32,509 bases of DNA. It comes from Cardiobacteriaceae bacterium (GTDB lineage Bacteria > Pseudomonadota > Gammaproteobacteria > Cardiobacteriales > Cardiobacteriaceae). Position 1 is the first letter of the stretch. Every line of letters starts with the position of its first letter. Under the pieces are notes generated by a model, which searched no databases, had not been told where the DNA came from, and saw nothing but the letters and a program-made list of their open reading frames with translations. The position numbers and the translations under genes are program-made. Where the stretch lies: contig JAFUTP010000015.1 in assembly GCA_017484165.1 (NCBI GenBank), positions 1 to 32,509 on the forward strand, in the 5' to 3' direction. Shown here piece by piece: positions 8,438 to 20,238 of this stretch.

Positions 8438-8674
8438 GTGAAAACTAATCCATTTAACTTTATTCTTGACAATCTTGAAGGCTATCTTCCACCGCCGCTC
8501 AAACCGTTTCGCAACGAAATCAGCAATTTATTTTCAAAAATTTTGCAAGATAAAAGCGAAAAATTCGATTTCGTCCCGCGCGGTGAATTCTTACGTCAGA
8601 AAGAAAAACTGCAAGAAGCAGAGGAAAAAATCCGTAATTTAGAAGCAAAAATTGCCGAAATCGCAAGTAAATAA
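8438..8674 (+). CDS. ubiK: Ubiquinone biosynthesis accessory factor UbiK
   Basis: A 78-residue BMFP-domain protein (PF04380, formerly YqiC). The family assists the aerobic ubiquinone synthesis complex, together with UbiJ, and has a membrane-associating N-terminal amphipathic region and a C-terminal trimeric coiled coil. Both are visible: PPPLKPFRNEISNLFSKIL, then FDFVPRGEFLRQKEKLQEAEEKIRNLEAKI. The start is a GTG at 8438 because AAGGAG (8426-8431) lies six bases upstream, and there is no suitable ATG. Confidence 0.9.
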   Translation: MKTNPFNFILDNLEGYLPPPLKPFRNEISNLFSKILQDKSEKFDFVPRGEFLRQKEKLQEAEEKIRNLEAKIAEIASK

Positions 8675-8733
8675 CAAAAGATTTTCAAAAAACCGCAAAA
8701 AATCTACGGGCTACTAGAAATTACCGATTAACT

Positions 8734-8742
8734 TGCTATAAT
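8734..8742 (+). promoter_or_regulatory. Extended -10 promoter of rplU-rpmA
   Basis: A TGC followed by a consensus TATAAT at 8737-8742 forms an extended -10 element. The -35 region 17 bases upstream is poor, as is common with extended -10 promoters. Transcription would begin near 8749, giving a leader of about 75 bases with a small GCGGC/GCCGC hairpin at 8789-8803. Confidence 0.75.
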
Positions 8743-8824
8743 CCGCGCCCCTTTTATCCGAAAGGGAATTTTTTATTTAATCAGTCAGGCGGCATAAAGC
8801 CGCTTAATTTTTGGAGAAAAAATA

Positions 8825-9133
8825 ATGTTTGCAGTCATCGAAACCGGCGGAAAACAATACAAAGTTATGCCTGGGCAACGGTTACGCGTAGAAACTTTGA
8901 ACGGCGAAGTTGGCGAAAAATTCAATTTCGACAAAGTTTTACTTATCTCTAACGGTGAAAACGCTGAAATCGGCGCGCCTTACCTTTCAGGCAAAACTGT
9001 GCAAGCCGAAATCATCGCGCACGGCAGAGGCGAAAAAGTTCGCATCGTCAAATTCCGTCGCAGAAAACACCATATGAAACAAATGGGACATCGGCAAAAT
9101 TACACCGAAGTCAAAATCAGTGCTATCAACTGA
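8825..9133 (+). CDS. rplU: 50S ribosomal protein L21
   Basis: A 102-residue L21, which binds 23S rRNA in the large subunit. The opening MFAVIETGGKQYKVMPGQ and the basic tail block KFRRRKHHMKQMGHRQ are diagnostic. GGAG lies just before the ATG. It is first in the conserved rplU-rpmA pair and is transcribed from the extended -10 promoter at 8734-8742. Confidence 0.98.
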   Translation: MFAVIETGGKQYKVMPGQRLRVETLNGEVGEKFNFDKVLLISNGENAEIGAPYLSGKTVQAEIIAHGRGEKVRIVKFRRRKHHMKQMGHRQNYTEVKISAIN

Positions 9134-9154
9134 ATAAGTAAGGAGAAATAAACA

Positions 9155-9415
9155 ATGGCTCACAAGAAAGCAGGCGGTTCCAGCCATAACGGTCGCGACA
9201 GTAAATCTAAAAGATTAGGTGTTAAACGCTTCGGCGGTGAAGTAGTTAGCGCAGGCAGCATCTTGGTTCGCCAACGCGGAACTCCGTTCAATGCGGGTAA
9301 AAATGTCGGTGTCGGCAAAGATCACACCTTGTTTGCTACCGCAGCTGGTCGCGTAGTTTTCTCCAAGGGCGGAGAAAAAAATCGCCGTTTCGTTTCAATC
9401 GAACCAATCGCGTAA
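9155..9415 (+). CDS. rpmA: 50S ribosomal protein L27
   Basis: An 86-residue L27, whose N-terminus reaches the peptidyl transferase centre. The start [16 protein letters not shown] is the normal form without a cleavable leader. AAGGAG lies upstream of the ATG, 21 bases after the rplU stop. A strong terminator follows at 9439-9470, which separates the ribosomal pair from obgE. Confidence 0.98.
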   Translation: MAHKKAGGSSHNGRDSKSKRLGVKRFGGEVVSAGSILVRQRGTPFNAGKNVGVGKDHTLFATAAGRVVFSKGGEKNRRFVSIEPIA

Positions 9416-9438
9416 AGCAAAATCAAAAATATTAAACC

Positions 9439-9470
9439 GCAAGCTCTTTTTTTTAGAGCTTGCTTTTTTT
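9439..9470 (+). terminator. Rho-independent terminator of rplU-rpmA
   Basis: A perfect 9-base stem, GCAAGCTCT pairing with AGAGCTTGC, followed by seven T. Confidence 0.93.
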
Positions 9471-9503
9471 GTTATCTTCTAATTCCTTGATTTTTCACGG
9501 TAA

Positions 9504-12321
<2,818 letters not shown>

Positions 12322-12323
12322 AT

Positions 12324-13490
12324 ATGAAAAACAAAAAAATTCTCATCGTCGGTGCAGGTTTTTCAGGTGCGGTTATTGCTCGTTATTTTGCCGAACTTGA
12401 TTATAAAGTTACGGTTATTGATAGTCGTGGAACTGTTGCAGGAAATTGCTATTCTTGCCGCGACGAAGAAACAGGAATAATGCTGCACATATATGGACCT
12501 CATATATTCCATACCGATTATGAAGAAGTATGGAATTATTTGCAAAAATTCGGAAATTGGAAGCCTTTTATTAACCGCGTAAAAGCAGTTAGCAACGATA
12601 TTTCAGGAAAAAAACAAGTTTTTTCAATGCCGATAAATTTGCATACTATCAATCAATTTTTCGGTAAGACTTTTTCGCCCCAAGAAGCACAAGAATTTAT
12701 TACAAATCAAGCTGACAATTCAATAAAAGAGCCTAAAAGTTTTGAAGAACAGGCAATGAAATTGGTCGGCAAGGATATTTATCGTGCATTTTTTTACGGT
12801 TATACCAAAAAACAATGGGGAGTTGAACCGCGAGAGTTGCCAGCAAGCATTTTGAAGCGTCTTCCAATGCGTTTTAATTACAACGACAACTATTTTTCTC
12901 ATAAATTCCAAGCTATACCAGAAGACGGTTATGAAGTGATTGTGAAAAATATTTTGGCGCATAAAAATATCGAAGTGAAATTAAACACTCCTTTTGCGCG
13001 TGAGATGCAAGATAAATTCTCGCATACCTTTTGGTCAGCACCGCTTGATTTATATTTTAATTATGAATTCGGACGACTAAATTATCGCTCTTTGAACTTT
13101 GAAATTATCCGTGATAGTGGCGATTTTCAAGGTAATGCGGTAATCAATTATTGCCAGGAAGATATTCCTTTTACTAGAATCTGCGAACACAAGCATTTTG
13201 AATACTGGCGCGAGTTTGATAAAACGATTATTTACCGTGAATATTCCAAATTATGCGGTAAAGATGATATTCCTTATTATCCAATTCGCTTAACTTCTTC
13301 GCAAAAAACACTTGATTGTTATATTGAAAAGGCTCGTCAGTTAAAAAATGTAACATTTGTCGGAAGATTGGGAACTTACCGTTATTTGGATATGGATATT
13401 ACCATTAAAGAGGCATTAAATACAGCCCAAGAGGTAGAAAAAAATCTACGGACAGGTAAATGTCAAAATGCTTTTTATGTAAATATCTAA
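12324..13490 (+). CDS. glf: UDP-galactopyranose mutase
   Basis: Flavoenzyme that converts UDP-galactopyranose to UDP-galactofuranose. The 388 residues include the FAD dinucleotide motif VGAGFSGAVIAR near the N-terminus, IYGPHIFHT, GYTKKQWG and the C-terminal VGRLGTYRYLDMD, all typical of bacterial Glf. It starts two bases after the stop of the galactofuranosyltransferase gene, so the two are tightly coupled; donor and transferase thus come as a module. Confidence 0.96.
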   Translation: MKNKKILIVGAGFSGAVIARYFAELDYKVTVIDSRGTVAGNCYSCRDEETGIMLHIYGPHIFHTDYEEVWNYLQKFGNWKPFINRVKAVSNDISGKKQVFSMPINLHTINQFFGKTFSPQEAQEFITNQADNSIKEPKSFEEQAMKLVGKDIYRAFFYGYTKKQWGVEPRELPASILKRLPMRFNYNDNYFSHKFQAIPEDGYEVIVKNILAHKNIEVKLNTPFAREMQDKFSHTFWSAPLDLYFNYEFGRLNYRSLNFEIIRDSGDFQGNAVINYCQEDIPFTRICEHKHFEYWREFDKTIIYREYSKLCGKDDIPYYPIRLTSSQKTLDCYIEKARQLKNVTFVGRLGTYRYLDMDITIKEALNTAQEVEKNLRTGKCQNAFYVNI

Positions 13491-13502
13491 AACTCTTGAC
13501 AG

Positions 13503-14237
13503 ATGATTTTAGTTTGCACGCATAAAGAATTTGCTGCTCCAAAAATTGCTGGCTATCAGGTAATTTTCTGTGGTAGTCAAGATAATTTGCAAAAAAATAA
13601 TTCATATTTGCTTGACAATACAGGTGAAAATATTTCTCATAAAAACGAGAATTTTTGCGAATTAACCGCAATTTATTGGGCTTGGGAAAATGATTATTTC
13701 GATGAAATTGCAAGCTTTTGCCATTATCGCCGTTTTTTTGCAGGAGAAGAAAATTACGAAAAACACAAGATAATCAGCGAGCTTGAAATTTCCCAAATAC
13801 TTCAAAGCTATGACATAATTCTTGCAAAACCAAGGAATTATTTTATTTTCACAGTTGAACAGCAATATAAATTCGCACATTACAGCAAAGATTTTGAAAA
13901 ACTGCGTTTTGTCATCGCACAGAAATATCCCGAATACTTGCAAGCTTTTGAAAAAGTTGCCAAAAGCCGAAAACTTTCTCTTTACAACTGCTTTGCAATG
14001 CGAAAAAACTTATTTAATCAATACTCGGAATTTATATTTTCAGTCTTGTTTGACATAGAAAAAGAACTTGATATTTCAAATTATGATGCGTATCAAAAAC
14101 GAGTTTTTGGTTTTCTTGCCGAGCGATTGCTCAATGTTTTTGTAGAAAAAAATAATTTGAATGTTTATTACCGCAAAATTGTTACAACCGAAAAAAGCAA
14201 ATTTTTTCCACGCATTAAGAAATATTTTGTGAAATAG
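13503..14237 (+). CDS. DUF4422 glycan-cluster protein (probable glycosyltransferase)
   Basis: A 244-residue protein of the DUF4422 type found in capsule and LPS clusters and thought to be glycosyltransferases. Supporting blocks are ILVCTHKEF at the start, NFCELTAIYWAWEN, and FCHYRRFF, followed by DIILAKPRNY. It starts 12 bases after glf; the ribosome binding site is weak. Its stop TAG directly abuts the reverse-strand stop of the HipA-like gene, with no terminator between. Acceptor and sugar are unknown. Confidence 0.75.
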   Translation: MILVCTHKEFAAPKIAGYQVIFCGSQDNLQKNNSYLLDNTGENISHKNENFCELTAIYWAWENDYFDEIASFCHYRRFFAGEENYEKHKIISELEISQILQSYDIILAKPRNYFIFTVEQQYKFAHYSKDFEKLRFVIAQKYPEYLQAFEKVAKSRKLSLYNCFAMRKNLFNQYSEFIFSVLFDIEKELDISNYDAYQKRVFGFLAERLLNVFVEKNNLNVYYRKIVTTEKSKFFPRIKKYFVK

Positions 14238-15437
14238 CTACTTTTCTATCATCTTAATAATTTTCTTACTCCTCTCTTGAATAAATTTTTCTGCACTCTT
14301 TATCCAGAATTCAGCAAGATTATATTTTTTATGCCGCTTAAATTGAAAGTCTGATAATTTTGATAAAGTTGGAATATGTCTTTTATTTGCAGCAAATTTT
14401 ATTTGTGCATCAAAATTTAACTTAAATGCGCTTTCGTAATAAGCATTTTTGATTAAAGCCGCTTCAATATTTTCAAGCTCATCTTTTGTTATCAAATTCA
14501 AAAAGCACATTCCGTTATCAAATATTGGGGCTTGTTTTATTAACTGATTGTTATCATTATCAATGAGCATTCCAAAATTTCCCAAATGTCTATCAATATT
14601 GCAAATTAGTGCATCAAAAACTAATAAATCCTGAAAATTTTCCTTGCCGTAAATTGCCATTATTGCATCAAATAATTCCACTGTATTATCAAAATTTATC
14701 CCCTCTTTAATGCAATTAGCCATCGGAATGTAACCGTATTTAGGACTTGAAAATAATTCGCAACTAGTAACAATTTCCCCATTAAATTCCCGTAAATCGT
14801 ATTTAACAAAATCAAAAGCAAAAACTTCCGCTATTTGACACATATAGTATTCGCAAAAAGCTTCTTTTCCGCGGTTTGCGTATTCTTTTGTTTGTCCTTT
14901 TAAGAGTTCAATCTTTCCGTTGAGATTATTTTTATGCCAACATTTTTTCAGCATACCATTAGTTGTATATTCAGGTGAAGTTGTGATGCCATCTACTTTT
15001 GCCGAATGTCCAGCAAATGCCACTAATGCCAAAATTTCATTAAATGAATTTTCGTATAAGTTATAATTTTTCCATTGATAATCGCTATCCGCGGGAATTA
15101 TCCAAAAACTATCGTTTAATGATAAAGCGAGAGATATATCAAGATATGTGAGAAAATCATTTTTCTTATCGGAAAAAGTCGCCAAAATATTATTTACAAA
15201 CTCCCGATTATTCGGCACTTTTCTTTTCTTTATCCAATCTTTGAGAATGTCAATAATATTTTTATCTTTTTTAATCAAAAATTCATAAGGCAAGAAGGCT
15301 TGATTTATAACTTCCGCTTTAACTATTTCCCGAAATTCGCTCGTTAAATTTTCAAGTTGAGCAATTTTTGTTTCTGCTTCAAAAAAAAGCACGGTTTTAT
15401 CTTTATTTTTTAATAGATATTGCCATTTTTTTCCCAT
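14238..15437 (-). CDS. HipA-like serine/threonine kinase without a HipB partner
   Basis: A 399-residue protein of the HipA-like kinase superfamily (the group that includes CtkA). Visible elements are a glycine-loop-like SPEYTTNGMLKK (154-165), the catalytic block ICNIDRHLGNFG with Asp282 and Asn287, and the metal-binding PIFDNG with Asp307. An N-terminal region of about 140 residues precedes the kinase core. No HTH antitoxin gene is next to it. It starts 17 bases after the mfd stop, with AAGAG before the ATG, and is probably co-transcribed with mfd. The kinase motifs look intact. Whether it is a toxin, a regulator or a secreted kinase cannot be told from sequence. Confidence 0.75.
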   Translation of the reverse strand: MGKKWQYLLKNKDKTVLFFEAETKIAQLENLTSEFREIVKAEVINQAFLPYEFLIKKDKNIIDILKDWIKKRKVPNNREFVNNILATFSDKKNDFLTYLDISLALSLNDSFWIIPADSDYQWKNYNLYENSFNEILALVAFAGHSAKVDGITTSPEYTTNGMLKKCWHKNNLNGKIELLKGQTKEYANRGKEAFCEYYMCQIAEVFAFDFVKYDLREFNGEIVTSCELFSSPKYGYIPMANCIKEGINFDNTVELFDAIMAIYGKENFQDLLVFDALICNIDRHLGNFGMLIDNDNNQLIKQAPIFDNGMCFLNLITKDELENIEAALIKNAYYESAFKLNFDAQIKFAANKRHIPTLSKLSDFQFKRHKKYNLAEFWIKSAEKFIQERSKKIIKMIEK

Positions 15438-15454
15438 CTCTTATCACCTATTTT

Positions 15455-18400
15455 TCACAGCATCGCATTCAAAATTTCGCATACTTCATCGATTTTTTCT
15501 GCACCGTTCTTTTCTGTTTGAACACTTATTACCGTTGGATTAACAAATGCAAATTTGCGGGGATTTTTTTGCAGCATTGCGGATAATTTTTTCGGGGAAA
15601 CTTGATTTTTTTGGCGAAATTCAATTTCGATAATGCTCGGTTTATGTCCCGTGCTAATTTTTTTCACACCGATATCTTCTGCGAGAACTTTTAATTTTGT
15701 TTGTGCAATTAAATTGCCGATAGCTTCGAATTTAGCAATTTCACCGTAACTGTCGATAAGATTTTTTTCCACTGTTGCTATTTCTTCGAAGTCTTTGGCG
15801 CGAGCGAGTTTTTGATAAATCGTCAAGCGTTTTTGCGGATCTGCGAGATAGTTATCGGGAATATGCGCGGCAATTGACAAATCAATTTCGCAATTTTCTT
15901 TTTCACCGATATTGCTGGGGTTTTCTCCGTTTTTAAGCGCGTGTGTGGCGCGGTCGAGGAGTTCGAGGTAATAGCTCATCCCGATTTCGGCGACTTGTCC
16001 CGATTGTTCTTCGCCGAGAATTTCTCCTGCACCGCGAATTTCCAAATCTTGTCCCGCGAGAATAAATCCCGCACCGAGCGAATCGGTTGCGACAAATGCC
16101 TCCAATCTGCGCTGTGCATCTTTATTTAGCGTCGAAGGCGGTGGCGTAATGAGATAAGCAAATGCCTGATGATTGCTCCGCCCTACTCTACCGCGCAGTT
16201 GATGCAGCTGCGCAAGCCCGAGTTTATCGGCACGGTTGATGATTATTGTGTTCGCATTCGGAATATCGATACCCGATTCGATGATGGTGGTGGCGACCAA
16301 AATGTCGTAATGATGGTTATAAAACGCCTGCATCACTTGCTCCAACGATTTTTCAGACATTTGCCCGTGCGCGAATGCAACTCTGGCAAGTGGCAGAACT
16401 TCGCTAATTAAGCGGCTAATTTTTTCGATAGTTTTGACATCGTTATGCAGCACAAAAACTTGCCCACCGCGACGGATTTCCCGTTCGCAAGCTTCTTCGA
16501 TAATGGCGATATCCCAATCGTGGATTGAAGTTTGCACCGACTGCCGTCCCTGTGGCGCAGTTGCGATTAAAGATAAATCCCGAAGTCCTGCCAAAGCTAA
16601 ATTCATCGTGCGAGGAATTGGTGTTGCCGACAACGCCAAAAGATTGACATCATTACGAAGAGTTTTGAGCTTTTCCTTATGCTTTACGCCGAAGCGTTGC
16701 TCTTCATCGATTATGACTAGCCCGAGGCGTTTGAATTCCACATCTTTTTGCAAAAGCCGATGCGTGCCGATAACCAAATCACAAGTTCCGTTTTTCAGCG
16801 CGGCAATCGTTGCTTTTTGCTCGGAGGCAGAACGAAAACGGCTTAAAGATTCAATACGCAAACCAAATTCCAAAAGACGGTCGGCAAAGCTATGAAAATG
16901 CTGTTCAGCAAGTAGCGTCGTCGGTGAAATTAAAGCGACTTGCCGTCCCGACAAAATTGTGGCATATGCCGCACGAATTGCGACTTCTGTCTTACCAAAT
17001 CCGACATCACCGCAAATAATCCGATCCATCGGTTTTTCTTGCGACAAATCGTAGAGCACGGCTTCGATGGCTGCTTGTTGGTCGGGAGTTTCGGTGTAGG
17101 CAAAGGAATTTTTAAGTTCCTGCATTGCCGCTTCGTCATATTCAATTTTGTAACCAATAGCAGCTTCGCGGGCGGCATAAAGAGCGAGCAAATCAGCGGC
17201 AGTATCTTTAATTTTTTCCTTAATTTTTTTCTTGGTATTTGCCCAAGATTTACCGCCTAATTCATTAAGCGGTGCACTATCAGGGTCGCCGCCGTATTTG
17301 CTAATTAAATCTAAATTACCGATAGAGACAAAAAGTTTTGCCCCTTTGGCATATTCGATAACCAGCATTTCGTCTTCATCTTCAGCAATGCGTTCTAAGC
17401 CCCGATAACGACCGACACCGAAATCGCTATGCACAACCGCATCGCCGATATTCAATTCCTGCAAAGAAGCAATAATCGCAGCGGCATCTTTGCGTTTTTG
17501 CGCTCGATTTTGCGCGGTTGTAATTTCGTCGGAAAGTTCGGCAAAAGCAATGTGCGGACGGTTTTTCTCGTCATAAAAACTAAATTTTAGCGGTGCTACA
17601 AAAAGCCGTGTTTTGTCCGTATCGGGAGAAAATTTTTCCACAATTTCGGCAGAAAGGTTGTTTTTATGGAGAAATTCGAAAAATTGCTCCCGCTCGCCCT
17701 TGCCTGAAAAATAAAAATTTGCCGCAGAATTTTTGGCAATTTCTTGTAAAGCCAACTTTTGCCGGTCCTCTTTTTTACCGACAAAAGCAAGCGGCGAAGT
17801 ATTTTCTTTTATTTGAAAGGGCTTAAATTCCGCAATTTTTCCCGTAATTTCCTCGGGCAAAAACCAAAGTTTTTCTGGCGGCAGAAGTGCATTTTCACGG
17901 AAAGGATTGAGCCGTTCGTAGCGTTTTGTGCAATATTGCCAATGTTTTTCCAAAATTTCCGCCGAAATATTGCCAAGCACTTGGGCATTTTTCGGTAAAT
18001 AATCAAAAATCGATGCGGTTTCATCAAAAAATAGCGGTAAATAGCAATCCAAACCTTGCACGGCGCGCCCCGAACTAATTTGCTGATAAATGCCCGTGTT
18101 CAGAATTTTTTCTCCAAAAATTGCCCGAGCGTTTTGCCGAAAACAAATTCTTCCCGCATCGGATAAATCAATTTCAGAATTCGGCAGAATTTTCACCGCA
18201 CTTAATTTTTCAATCGTGGTTTGCGTATCAAGTTCAAAAGAGCGAATTGAGGCAATTTCCGTATCAAAAAACTCAATCCGATACGGAGTTTTCGCCCCTA
18301 GCGGATATAAATCAATAATGCTGCCGCCACGGCGAGAAAAATCACCTTTTTCGGCAATAAATACGGTTGAGTTATAACCTGCAAGGACTAACCTTTCAGC

Positions 18401-18772
18401 AAATTTGTCAGGTTCTAGCTCATCACCAACCGCTAAATTTATCCCGTAACGGTCAGGGTGCGTGCGGGGACAAAGCCGCTCGGAAATCGCCTGCGCATCC
18501 GTTATCAAAATGAAATTGGAATTTAAGCGCGAAACTTCCGACAAACTACGCATTCTCGCCGCTGCTAAATCCGCCTGCGGAGAATATTGGTCATAGGGCA
18601 AAATCTCACGGTCGCAAAAATGAAAAAGTGCCGTATCAGGCAAATAAAACTGCAAACTAGTAAAAATATAACGAGAAATTAACGGTGTTTCGGCAATAAT
18701 TACTAACGGTGTACGACGATTGTATTGCAATAGAAGATTGTAAGAGAGAGTTTTATAGTCGAAATTGTTCAT
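15455..18772 (-). CDS. mfd: Transcription-repair coupling factor
   Basis: ATP-dependent translocase that removes RNA polymerase stalled at DNA damage and recruits UvrA. From the ATG at 18772 it has 1105 residues, near the usual length. In order: the UvrB-like N-terminal domains with RRGGSIIDLYP, the RNA-polymerase interaction domain around GDAVVHSDFGVGRYRGLERI, Walker A GDVGFGKT near residue 590, DEEQRFG near 688, LSATPIPRT, ESGIDIPNANT and GRVGRSNHQ, then the C-terminal UvrA-masking domain. A TTG at 18796 is possible but less likely. Copy 2 of the MITE-like repeat begins 38 bases upstream of the ATG and may supply promoter sequence. Confidence 0.97.
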   Translation of the reverse strand: MNNFDYKTLSYNLLLQYNRRTPLVIIAETPLISRYIFTSLQFYLPDTALFHFCDREILPYDQYSPQADLAAARMRSLSEVSRLNSNFILITDAQAISERLCPRTHPDRYGINLAVGDELEPDKFAERLVLAGYNSTVFIAEKGDFSRRGGSIIDLYPLGAKTPYRIEFFDTEIASIRSFELDTQTTIEKLSAVKILPNSEIDLSDAGRICFRQNARAIFGEKILNTGIYQQISSGRAVQGLDCYLPLFFDETASIFDYLPKNAQVLGNISAEILEKHWQYCTKRYERLNPFRENALLPPEKLWFLPEEITGKIAEFKPFQIKENTSPLAFVGKKEDRQKLALQEIAKNSAANFYFSGKGEREQFFEFLHKNNLSAEIVEKFSPDTDKTRLFVAPLKFSFYDEKNRPHIAFAELSDEITTAQNRAQKRKDAAAIIASLQELNIGDAVVHSDFGVGRYRGLERIAEDEDEMLVIEYAKGAKLFVSIGNLDLISKYGGDPDSAPLNELGGKSWANTKKKIKEKIKDTAADLLALYAAREAAIGYKIEYDEAAMQELKNSFAYTETPDQQAAIEAVLYDLSQEKPMDRIICGDVGFGKTEVAIRAAYATILSGRQVALISPTTLLAEQHFHSFADRLLEFGLRIESLSRFRSASEQKATIAALKNGTCDLVIGTHRLLQKDVEFKRLGLVIIDEEQRFGVKHKEKLKTLRNDVNLLALSATPIPRTMNLALAGLRDLSLIATAPQGRQSVQTSIHDWDIAIIEEACEREIRRGGQVFVLHNDVKTIEKISRLISEVLPLARVAFAHGQMSEKSLEQVMQAFYNHHYDILVATTIIESGIDIPNANTIIINRADKLGLAQLHQLRGRVGRSNHQAFAYLITPPPSTLNKDAQRRLEAFVATDSLGAGFILAGQDLEIRGAGEILGEEQSGQVAEIGMSYYLELLDRATHALKNGENPSNIGEKENCEIDLSIAAHIPDNYLADPQKRLTIYQKLARAKDFEEIATVEKNLIDSYGEIAKFEAIGNLIAQTKLKVLAEDIGVKKISTGHKPSIIEIEFRQKNQVSPKKLSAMLQKNPRKFAFVNPTVISVQTEKNGAEKIDEVCEILNAML

Positions 18773-18810
18773 TTTTATAACCTGGGCTTGTCCCAAAATA
18801 AAAATTCTTT

Positions 18811-18933
18811 ATAGGGCATATCTAAATTTAGGGTATTTCTATTTTTTACCTTCGTCATCCTGAACGCAGCGAAGGATCTGCCGATAGAGATTTTTCGCCT
18901 ACGGCTCAAAATGACGAATTTTCAGACACGCCC
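18811..18933. repeat. MITE-like inverted-repeat element, copy 2
   Basis: Nearly the same as 6036-6160 over its whole length. The core 18851-18918 is an imperfect palindrome, TTCGTCAT to ATGACGAA. The outer ends are also inverted repeats: GGGCATATCT on the left and, read from the right on the opposite strand, GGGCGTGTCT. It occupies most of the 301-base gap between mfd and the small secreted-protein gene. The remaining 140 bases before 19074 show nothing I can name. Confidence 0.78.
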
Positions 18934-19073
18934 TTCCGTTGGTATTCTGCTAAAAACGGTAAAAAGAGAAATGTTAAAAATTCTTCATCATCTATCTGGA
19001 CAGGCGATTTTTATTTTATTTTCCCGCTGCTTTCTCGTAAAGCTTATTTTTATTCAAAACGGAGACTAAATTT

Positions 19074-19331
19074 ATGAAAAAAATCTTAATTATTGCATTG
19101 GCATGTGCAGCAAGTTATAGTTTTGCAGCAGCTAAATTCGAACAAAACACATATCAGCCACAACCAGGAATTACGGTGGTAGAAACAACACAAACTACAA
19201 CCAATCCTCTTACCCCAGAGCCACCAAGTGTGTATTACTATCAACAAACTACGACATATTGCGTTATGTCTGATACATACAAATTCTTCGCAAAACTCTT
19301 TAAGTTGAATCTTCCAAAAGAGTGTCAATAA
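19074..19331 (+). CDS. Small secreted protein, Thr/Gln/Tyr-rich
   Basis: An 85-residue protein with a Sec signal peptide (KK at 2-3, core ILIIALACAASYSF, likely cleavage after AAA near residue 19-20). The mature part has a Thr/Gln/Pro-rich middle with TTQTTTNPLTPEPPS and YYYQQTTTY, and two cysteines that could form one disulfide. I do not recognise the family. GGAG lies nine bases before the ATG, and a strong terminator follows at 19362. Like the small protein at 5710, it lies next to a copy of the MITE-like repeat. Confidence 0.65.
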   Translation: MKKILIIALACAASYSFAAAKFEQNTYQPQPGITVVETTQTTTNPLTPEPPSVYYYQQTTTYCVMSDTYKFFAKLFKLNLPKECQ

Positions 19332-19361
19332 TTTGTATTCAATAATTTGTATATAGAACTA

Positions 19362-19392
19362 AAAAAAGCACGGCTAAATACCGTGCTTTTTT
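19362..19392. terminator. Bidirectional terminator between the small secreted protein and cmoM
   Basis: A perfect 12-base stem, AAAAAAGCACGG pairing with CCGTGCTTTTTT, with a 7-base loop. It serves the small gene on the plus strand and the convergent cmoM on the minus strand. Confidence 0.92.
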
Positions 19393-19425
19393 AATTTTTT
19401 TAGGAAATTCCAATAGCAAAGCATC

Positions 19426-20190
19426 TTATTTCATCAATAATTCATGAATATATCTTGCAACTGGGATAAATTCTTTTTTCTCGGAGATGATTAACTCGCG
19501 AGTTATAATTGAAGTCAGAGAATTTGCTTGACGGTCTTTTTCTTTCATATAATCATAAAAACAACATATACCGCTTTGTTTTAATTGCCTAAAATTATGC
19601 TGACAGTATAATTTTTTAACATCAAGAGGGTAACGCGGAAATTGCGGTGTCATTTTCGCTGCCTTTTTACTTTTTAATCCCTGCGATAAATAATTAAAGT
19701 TACCAAAAACATTATGAATAAACTCTAATGCCGATAAATTGTAATAAGCCAAAGATAATTTACCGTGAGCTTTCAGTAAATTATCAAAAATATTAAAAAT
19801 TGAATTTATATCTTCAATCCATTCCAAAACCGCATAGCAAAAAATAAAGTCATATTTTTTATTTAATATTCCTTCTGGTAGATTAAAAATATCCGCATTA
19901 TAAAAATTAACTTTATCAATAACACCTAAAAGAGTGGCATTTTTTTCTGCTTGATTTAATAAGGGAGTTGATAAATCGACCATATCAACTTTATGCCCAA
20001 AACTTGCTGCCCAAAGCGAAATTTGCCCTGCACCGCAACCCAAATCCAAGATTTGCAAATCGCGATTTTGAACTAAATAAGGCAATAAATCTCTTTGCAA
20101 AACCGCTAAACGAATTGCACCTTTGGGACTGTTATAAATTGAATTAAGAAATAAGTCGGCATATTTACTAAAATGATTATTTTTAAGCAT
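19426..20190 (-). CDS. cmoM: tRNA 5-carboxymethoxyuridine methyltransferase CmoM
   Basis: S-adenosylmethionine enzyme that methylates cmo5U34 of wobble-position tRNAs to mcmo5U. The 254-residue protein has the AdoMet motif ILDLGCGAGQ at about 47-56, and CmoM-specific blocks: IYNSPKGAIRLAVLQRDL, YAVLEWIED, LAYYNLSALEFIHN, GNFNYLSQGL, PQFPRYPLDV, FYDYMKEKDR and ARYIHELL. These match E. coli CmoM (formerly SmtA/YcbJ region) block by block as I recall it. It is divergent from the ABC-F gene across about 48 bases. Confidence 0.88.
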   Translation of the reverse strand: MLKNNHFSKYADLFLNSIYNSPKGAIRLAVLQRDLLPYLVQNRDLQILDLGCGAGQISLWAASFGHKVDMVDLSTPLLNQAEKNATLLGVIDKVNFYNADIFNLPEGILNKKYDFIFCYAVLEWIEDINSIFNIFDNLLKAHGKLSLAYYNLSALEFIHNVFGNFNYLSQGLKSKKAAKMTPQFPRYPLDVKKLYCQHNFRQLKQSGICCFYDYMKEKDRQANSLTSIITRELIISEKKEFIPVARYIHELLMK

Positions 20191-20238
20191 AAAATTTCAA
20201 AATTAAAGTATCAAAATTAAAGTATTTAGGAATAAAAA

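Noticed and set aside
8750-8824. Possible autoregulatory L21 leader
   Set aside because: Only a five-base GCGGC/GCCGC stem is visible; too little to claim a regulatory RNA.
16434-16895. 153-codon open frame on the plus strand
   Set aside because: Lies wholly inside mfd on the opposite strand; its product has no family features, and mfd is certain.
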